Source: PALSA-610 sp038213435 | GTDB taxonomy: Bacteria > Actinomycetota > Acidimicrobiia > IMCC26256 > PALSA-610 | Length of the DNA: 64,000 nucleotides | Reading direction: 5' to 3' | Assembly: GCA_038213435.1 (NCBI GenBank) | Contig: JBBQTI010000002.1 | Span: forward strand, 1 to 64,000 | In this document: positions 60,043 through 64,000 of the stretch, piece after piece | Numbering within the stretch: position 1 is the first letter of the stretch | Layout: every line of letters begins with the position of its first letter | Notes under the pieces: generated by a model | Databases searched by the model: none | The model's input: the letters and a program-made list of their open reading frames with translations, nothing else | What the model was told of the DNA's origin: nothing | Program-made: the position numbers and the translations under genes

Positions 60043-60981
60043 ATGTCCGAACGCAGTCGTAACCTGCCTCGCCGCTCGTGTCTCTCGGTGCCGGGCTCGA
60101 GCGAGAAGATGCTCGCCAAGGCCCCCGGCCTGGGCGCCGACATGGTGTTCCTGGATCTCGAAGACGCGGTCGCGCCGATGGAGAAGCCGGCCGCGCGCGA
60201 CAAGGTCGTGAAGGCGATCAACGACCTCGACTGGGGCGAGACGGTGCTCTGCGTGCGCGTCAACGCCTGGGACACCGAGTGGACGTACCGCGACGTCATC
60301 ACCATCGTCGAGGGCGCGTCGGAACGGCTCGACGAGCTGATGCTCCCGAAGGTCGAGTCGGCCGCGCAGGTGCAGGCGCTCGACATGCTGCTGACTCAGA
60401 TCGAGAAGTCGACGGGTCGCCAGTCGCGCGTCGGTATCGAAGCCCAGATCGAGACGGCGCGCGGGCTGATCAATGTCGACGAGATCTGCGCGGCCTCGGA
60501 TCGCCTCGAGACCATCATCTTCGGCCCAGCCGACTTCGCGGCCTCGACCGAGATGCCGGTCCTCACCGGCGGCGTGCAGATCCCGGAGTACCCGGGCGAC
60601 CACTTCCATTACGTCTTCTCGAGGATCTTGATGGCCGGCCGGGCCAACGGCCTCCAGGTGATCGACGGTCCGTTCCTCAAGGTCCGTGAGCTCGAGCAGC
60701 TGCGCGACTACGCGATGCGCCCCCGGATCCTCGGCTACGACGGCAAGTGGGCGCTTCACCCCGACCAGGTGAAGGTCATCAACGAGGTGTTCACGCCGAC
60801 GCAGGAGCAGTTCGACCGCGCCTTCGACATTCTCGAGGCCTACGAGAAGGCCACGACCGAGGGCGACCGCAGGGGCGCGGTGATGTTCGGCGACGAGATG
60901 ATCGACGAGGCCAGCCGCAAGATGGCGAGCAAGTTCGTCACGCGCGGCGAGCGGGCGGGAATGTCGAGAAGCCCCGGGTAG
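60043..60981 (+). CDS. HpcH/HpaI-family CoA-ester lyase (CitE/Mcl-like)
   Basis: A 312-residue aldolase/lyase of the citrate-lyase-beta and malyl-CoA lyase/thioesterase group. RSCLSVPGSSEKMLAKAPGL at the N-terminus, MVFLDLEDAVAP near residue 34 (metal Asp/Glu), LPKVES near 101, GIEAQIETARGLIN near 132 and ALHPDQVKVINEVF near 240. It should cleave or hydrolyse a 3-hydroxy-dicarboxylyl-CoA such as malyl-CoA or citramalyl-CoA. Leaderless start at 60043. Confidence 0.88.
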   Translation: MSERSRNLPRRSCLSVPGSSEKMLAKAPGLGADMVFLDLEDAVAPMEKPAARDKVVKAINDLDWGETVLCVRVNAWDTEWTYRDVITIVEGASERLDELMLPKVESAAQVQALDMLLTQIEKSTGRQSRVGIEAQIETARGLINVDEICAASDRLETIIFGPADFAASTEMPVLTGGVQIPEYPGDHFHYVFSRILMAGRANGLQVIDGPFLKVRELEQLRDYAMRPRILGYDGKWALHPDQVKVINEVFTPTQEQFDRAFDILEAYEKATTEGDRRGAVMFGDEMIDEASRKMASKFVTRGERAGMSRSPG

Positions 60982-60989
60982 GGCGCCGG

Positions 60990-60995
60990 TACACT
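60990..60995 (+). promoter_or_regulatory. -10 box upstream of the metG mini-ORF (leaderless)
   Basis: TACACT, flanked by two GGCGCC palindromes (60982-60987 and 60996-61001), ends 6 nt before GTG 61002, so transcription should start at that codon. Confidence 0.55.
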
Positions 60996-61001
60996 GGCGC
61001 C

Positions 61002-61055
61002 GTGAACACGAGTCCGCTCTTGCGCATTCGAATGTCGAGCCTCCCGACCTTCTGA
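61002..61055 (+). CDS. Possible leader peptide upstream of metG (17 aa)
   Basis: Mini-ORF MNTSPLLRIRMSSLPTF (GTG start) ends 57 bp before metG. TACACT is 6 nt upstream of its start, and between it and metG lies a region that can fold a small hairpin (GGATCCC and GGGACC, with one bulged A) just ahead of the metG Shine-Dalgarno. This is the layout of an attenuator or translation-coupled leader; the peptide is not obviously enriched in Met. Confidence 0.45.
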   Translation: MNTSPLLRIRMSSLPTF

Positions 61056-61112
61056 TCGCGCGGGCTCACGTCCATCGGACCGGATCCCGCATGGGACCCC
61101 GGAGGAGATCCG

Positions 61113-62522
61113 ATGGACACGCTGCTCGTCACCACCGCTATCCCGTTCGTGAACGGGGCGCCGCATCTCGGCCATGCGCTCGAATACGTGCAGGCCGACG
61201 TGCTCGCTCGTCACGCCCGCGCCCGCGACGGTTCCGTGTTGCTCCTCACCGGCACCGACGAGCACGCGGCAAAGAACGTGCAGGCCGCCGCGACCGCGCA
61301 CCGGCCGGTCGAGGAGTTCGTCGCCGCGAATGCGTCACGGTTCCGTCGGCTGGCCGACGCCCTGAACGTCTCCTACGACGACTTCATCCGTACCAGCGCC
61401 GACCCGCGTCACCGACCCGTCGTCGAGGAGTTGTGGGGCCGGGCCGCGCGGGGCGGCGATCTCTACCGGTCGCGATACGAAGGCTGGTATTGCACCGGGT
61501 GTGAGGAATTCCGCGAGACGGCCTGCCCCGAGCACGACACGGCGCTCGAACCCGTCGTCGAGGAGAACTGGTTCTTCCGTCTGTCGCGCTACGTGCCGGC
61601 GATCCGGGCGTTGATCACCGACGGGAGGCTGCGCGTCGAGCCGCCCGCACGACGCAACGAGGTGTTGGGCTTCCTGGCGGGCGAGGTGCGCGATCTCAGC
61701 GTCTCGCGCCCGCGCGCCCGGGTCGGCGAGTGGGGCATTCCCGTGCCGGGCGATCCCGGGCAACTCGTCTATGTGTGGTTCGACGCGCTCGCGAACTACG
61801 TCAGCGCGCCCGGCTTCTCACGTTGGAACGCGGCGCGTACGCGAAGGCACGTCCTCGGCAAGGGCATCCTGCGGTTCCACGCGGTGATCTGGCCCGCGAT
61901 CCTGCTGTCGGCGGGCCTCGCGCTCCCGGACGAGATCTTGGTGCACGACTATCTGACCGCGAGCGGTCGCAAGATCGGCAAGTCGCTCGGCAACGTGGTC
62001 GACCCGAACGCGCTCATCGATCGCTACGGCGCGGACGCGCTGCGGTGGTGGCTCGCCCGCGAAGTCCCGCGCGTCGGCGAGACCGACTTCTCCGAAGACC
62101 GACTCGTCGCGACTGTCAACCGAGACCTTGCCCACGGAATCGGAAATCTCGTGCAGCGGGTGGTCGCGCTGGCCGCACGCGACGACGTGCTGGGCTCCGT
62201 CCCGGCCGCCGACGCTCGGCCCCTGCTCACGGCCTGCTCGCAGGTGTCGACGCAGGTTGCGGCCGCGCTCGATGTGCTCGACCTCAAGCGGGCGACCGAG
62301 GCGATCCTGGCCGTGGTCGGCGAGACCAACCGGTACATCGAGCGCGCGACGCCGTGGGCCCGGGACCCGTTCGAGGCGCGCCCGATCGTCGCCGCCCTCG
62401 TGCAGGCTGTCACGCGCATTGTCGACGAGCTCGCGCCGTTCGTCCCCGACCTCGCCGCTCGGGCGCGCGCCCGCCTCGTCTCGCTCGAGCCCGGTCCGCC
62501 GCTCGTCTCGCGACGCTCGTAG
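61113..62522 (+). CDS. metG: Methionyl-tRNA synthetase (short form)
   Basis: A 469-residue class I aminoacyl-tRNA synthetase. ATP site PHLGHALEY at residues 17-25 (HLGH for HIGH), GTDEHAAKN near 50, a zinc-knuckle-like CTGC and CPEH pair near 130-145, and the second signature GRKIGKSLGN (KIGKS at 287-291, where KMSKS is usual). The C-terminal anticodon-binding helix bundle is present but there is no added C-terminal dimer domain. GGAGGAG is 5 nt upstream of the ATG. Could be the housekeeping enzyme or a divergent second copy. Confidence 0.85.
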   Translation: MDTLLVTTAIPFVNGAPHLGHALEYVQADVLARHARARDGSVLLLTGTDEHAAKNVQAAATAHRPVEEFVAANASRFRRLADALNVSYDDFIRTSADPRHRPVVEELWGRAARGGDLYRSRYEGWYCTGCEEFRETACPEHDTALEPVVEENWFFRLSRYVPAIRALITDGRLRVEPPARRNEVLGFLAGEVRDLSVSRPRARVGEWGIPVPGDPGQLVYVWFDALANYVSAPGFSRWNAARTRRHVLGKGILRFHAVIWPAILLSAGLALPDEILVHDYLTASGRKIGKSLGNVVDPNALIDRYGADALRWWLAREVPRVGETDFSEDRLVATVNRDLAHGIGNLVQRVVALAARDDVLGSVPAADARPLLTACSQVSTQVAAALDVLDLKRATEAILAVVGETNRYIERATPWARDPFEARPIVAALVQAVTRIVDELAPFVPDLAARARARLVSLEPGPPLVSRRS

Positions 62523-62542
62523 TAGCGCGACGCGCGGCGGAC

Positions 62543-64000
62543 TCAGGATCGAGCGAGGGCGTTCTCGGCGAGCCGCCGCGCGATGACGCGCAGGCACAGG
62601 GTCTCGTCCGCACCCTCGAAGATCGAGAGCACGCGGGCGTCGACGAAGAAGCGTGAGACCGGGAACTCCTCGGCGTAGCCCATTCCGCCGTGAAGTTGCA
62701 TTGCCTCGCGCGTGACCCACTCTGCGGCGCGGCACACGTAGGCCTTCACCATCGACGCCTCGAGCGTGCCCTCACCGGCGGCCATCTTGCGCGCGACGTC
62801 GTAGGAGAACTGCCGGCCGGCCTGGATCAGCGTCGCCATTCGTGCGAGCTTCACCTTCGACAGCTGATACTCGAACACGGCCCGGCCGAACACCTTGCGG
62901 TCCTGCGCGTACGAGAGTCCCGCTTCGAACGCGGCCTGCATCAGACCGACGGCACGCGCCGCAGTTTGCAGCCGGCCGTTCTCGAATCCGGCCATCTGGA
63001 AGTAGAAGCCGCGGCCGAGCCCGGCCTCGCCACCGATCAGGTTGGCGGCGGGCACGAACCAGCTGTCGAACGCGACCTCGTAGGAATGCATGCCGCGATA
63101 GCCGATCGTGTCGATGGCGCGGCCCTCCATCTTCCCGCCGCGGCCATCGTCGAACGCGAACGCATGGCCCGTGGCCCGGGGTTTCTCGACGATGAGCACC
63201 GAGAGGCCGCGGTGCGCCTTCGTCTTGTCCGGGTCGGTGCGGGCGAGCAGCATCAGCACGTCGGCGCGGCCCGCGAAGGTGGCCCATGTCTTCACGCCGC
63301 TCACGAGCCAGCCGCCGTCGGTCGGGGTCGCGGCCACCTTCACGCCCGCGACGTCGGATCCGTAGTCGGGCTCGGTGACCATGATGCCGACCATCAGCTC
63401 GCCGCTCGCGATGCGCGGGAGCCACGCCCGCTTCTGCTCCTCGGTGCCGCCCGCGACGAGCGCGCGGGTGAGGATCTCCGGGCGGGTGACGAGCGAGCCG
63501 CCGATACCGAGCGATCCCCGCGACAGCTCCTCCGTCGCGACGACCATGCCGATGTAGTCGGATTCGCCACCCGTCGCGAACCCGTCGTACTCCTCCGGCA
63601 CCGAGAGTCCGAAGCCGCCGATCTCGGCGAGGCCCGCGATGATGTCCTCGGGCACGTCGCCGTTCGTGCGGTGCACGTGTTCGGCGACGGGGCGGATCTT
63701 GTCGTCCGCGAAGCGCCGGAACGTGTCGGCGACCAGCTCGAAGTCGGCGCCGAGGTGGGTCGGGCCGGTGCCATGCTTCGCGCACTGGTCGGCGAGCGCC
63801 TCGAGGAAGGCGGGGGCGCGGTGGGCGGTGACGAAGTCGTGCGCGGGCGCGAGCACCGCCGGATCGACGCCCCAGAGGGTCTCGCGACCGACGAGGCGTG
63901 AGACGATGTCGCTGACCGCGTCGGCCACGTAGGCCCGCGCCAACATCGACTCGACCTGGCCGTGCTCGGCGTACCGGCACATGACGCGCGCCGCCTCGAC
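62543..64000 (-). CDS. Acyl-CoA dehydrogenase (5' end beyond window)
   Basis: An FAD-dependent acyl-CoA dehydrogenase; 486 codons are in the window and the reading frame continues without a stop past the right edge. Landmarks: DYIGMVVATEELSRGSLGIG, IMVTEPDYGSDVAG (FAD/substrate loop), VSGVKTWATFAGRADVLMLL, GRAVFEYQLSKVKLARM and AMQLHGGMGYAEEFPVSRFF near the end. Oxidises an acyl-CoA to enoyl-CoA, passing electrons to ETF. The extra N-terminal stretch (VESMLARAYVADAVSDIVSR) belongs to a longer-than-usual subfamily. Confidence 0.92.
   Translation of the reverse strand, partial: VEAARVMCRYAEHGQVESMLARAYVADAVSDIVSRLVGRETLWGVDPAVLAPAHDFVTAHRAPAFLEALADQCAKHGTGPTHLGADFELVADTFRRFADDKIRPVAEHVHRTNGDVPEDIIAGLAEIGGFGLSVPEEYDGFATGGESDYIGMVVATEELSRGSLGIGGSLVTRPEILTRALVAGGTEEQKRAWLPRIASGELMVGIMVTEPDYGSDVAGVKVAATPTDGGWLVSGVKTWATFAGRADVLMLLARTDPDKTKAHRGLSVLIVEKPRATGHAFAFDDGRGGKMEGRAIDTIGYRGMHSYEVAFDSWFVPAANLIGGEAGLGRGFYFQMAGFENGRLQTAARAVGLMQAAFEAGLSYAQDRKVFGRAVFEYQLSKVKLARMATLIQAGRQFSYDVARKMAAGEGTLEASMVKAYVCRAAEWVTREAMQLHGGMGYAEEFPVSRFFVDARVLSIFEGADETLCLRVIARRLAENALARS

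Noticed and set aside
60021..60044. Start of the MBL gene at ATG 60044
   Set aside because: It would overlap the divergent lyase start; ATG 60020 has a -10-like TACCGT at leaderless spacing.
1..64000. tRNA, rRNA, CRISPR, toxin-antitoxin or prophage modules
   Set aside because: None could be recognised by eye on either strand; a covariance-model scan (tRNAscan-SE, Infernal) would be needed to exclude short RNAs.

Overview
The window is high-GC DNA (GC-rich in every gene, with many GTG starts) from an actinobacterium. Supporting markers are two F420-type luciferase-like oxidoreductases and a PPOX/F420-type flavoprotein, mycothiol-enzyme-type (DinB-like) proteins, a polyphosphate glucokinase, a mycobacterial-type GH15 trehalase and pervasive leaderless-type promoters. 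A deep-branching lineage such as Acidimicrobiia would fit, but that is inference. No rRNA, tRNA, CRISPR array, phage structural gene or antibiotic gene cluster was recognised.

Layout. (1) 1-13.4 kb is the accessory, scarred part: an IS1380-type transposase, a chimeric alpha/beta-hydrolase, a frameshifted tyrosine recombinase, a 7-bp tandem repeat, small hydrolase/VOC/DinB-like genes, a secreted protein of 21 RCC1-type repeats, a secreted M28 peptidase and a graveyard of VOC and DinB-like gene fragments. (2) 13.4-20.3 kb: a phospholipase-C-like lipoprotein, a neocarzinostatin-fold secreted protein, an FAD oxidoreductase, a cyclic-nucleotide-binding-domain protein, a siderophore-interacting flavoprotein, a 2H phosphoesterase and a Nudix hydrolase. 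(3) 20.3-32.3 kb: a CBS-citrate synthase fusion, a tight minus-strand run (two crotonases, an AGPS-like FAD oxidase, a HAD phosphatase, a histidine phosphatase), a DAO-type oxidase, a lipoprotein, an SDR, a GH3 glycosidase with PA14 and an F420 enzyme. (4) 32.4-43.6 kb: catabolic genes, namely a sulfatase, EthD-like, luciferase-like, malonyl-CoA decarboxylase, N-acyl-D-amino-acid deacylase, SDR pair, PPOX and EamA-like genes. (5) 43.6-54.1 kb: a P450, a SnoaL-like protein and a three-domain membrane fusion, then a sugar-oxidation block (zwf, gnd, ppgK, GH15 trehalase/glucoamylase) sharing space with a cyclopropane-fatty-acid synthase. (6) 54.1-64 kb: an esterase-thioredoxin fusion, selD, an NlpC/P60 hydrolase, a dienelactone hydrolase, an MBL-fold protein, an HpcH/HpaI lyase, a metG with an upstream mini-ORF and an acyl-CoA dehydrogenase cut by the window end.

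How genes work together. GH15 would release glucose, PpgK would phosphorylate it with polyphosphate, and Zwf and Gnd would oxidise it for NADPH. The crotonases, acyl-CoA dehydrogenase, SDRs, malonyl-CoA decarboxylase, CoA-ester lyase and citrate synthase point to acyl-CoA-centred carbon use. The most striking system-level signal is regulatory: about twenty start codons here lack a Shine-Dalgarno but have a TAnnnT-like -10 hexamer ending 6-8 nt upstream (leaderless grammar). Several divergent pairs are only 17-23 bp apart, so their -10 boxes overlap. The most unusual proteins are the CBS-citrate synthase, the PAP2-kinase-flippase fusion with both catalytic motifs damaged, and the esterase-thioredoxin fusion.
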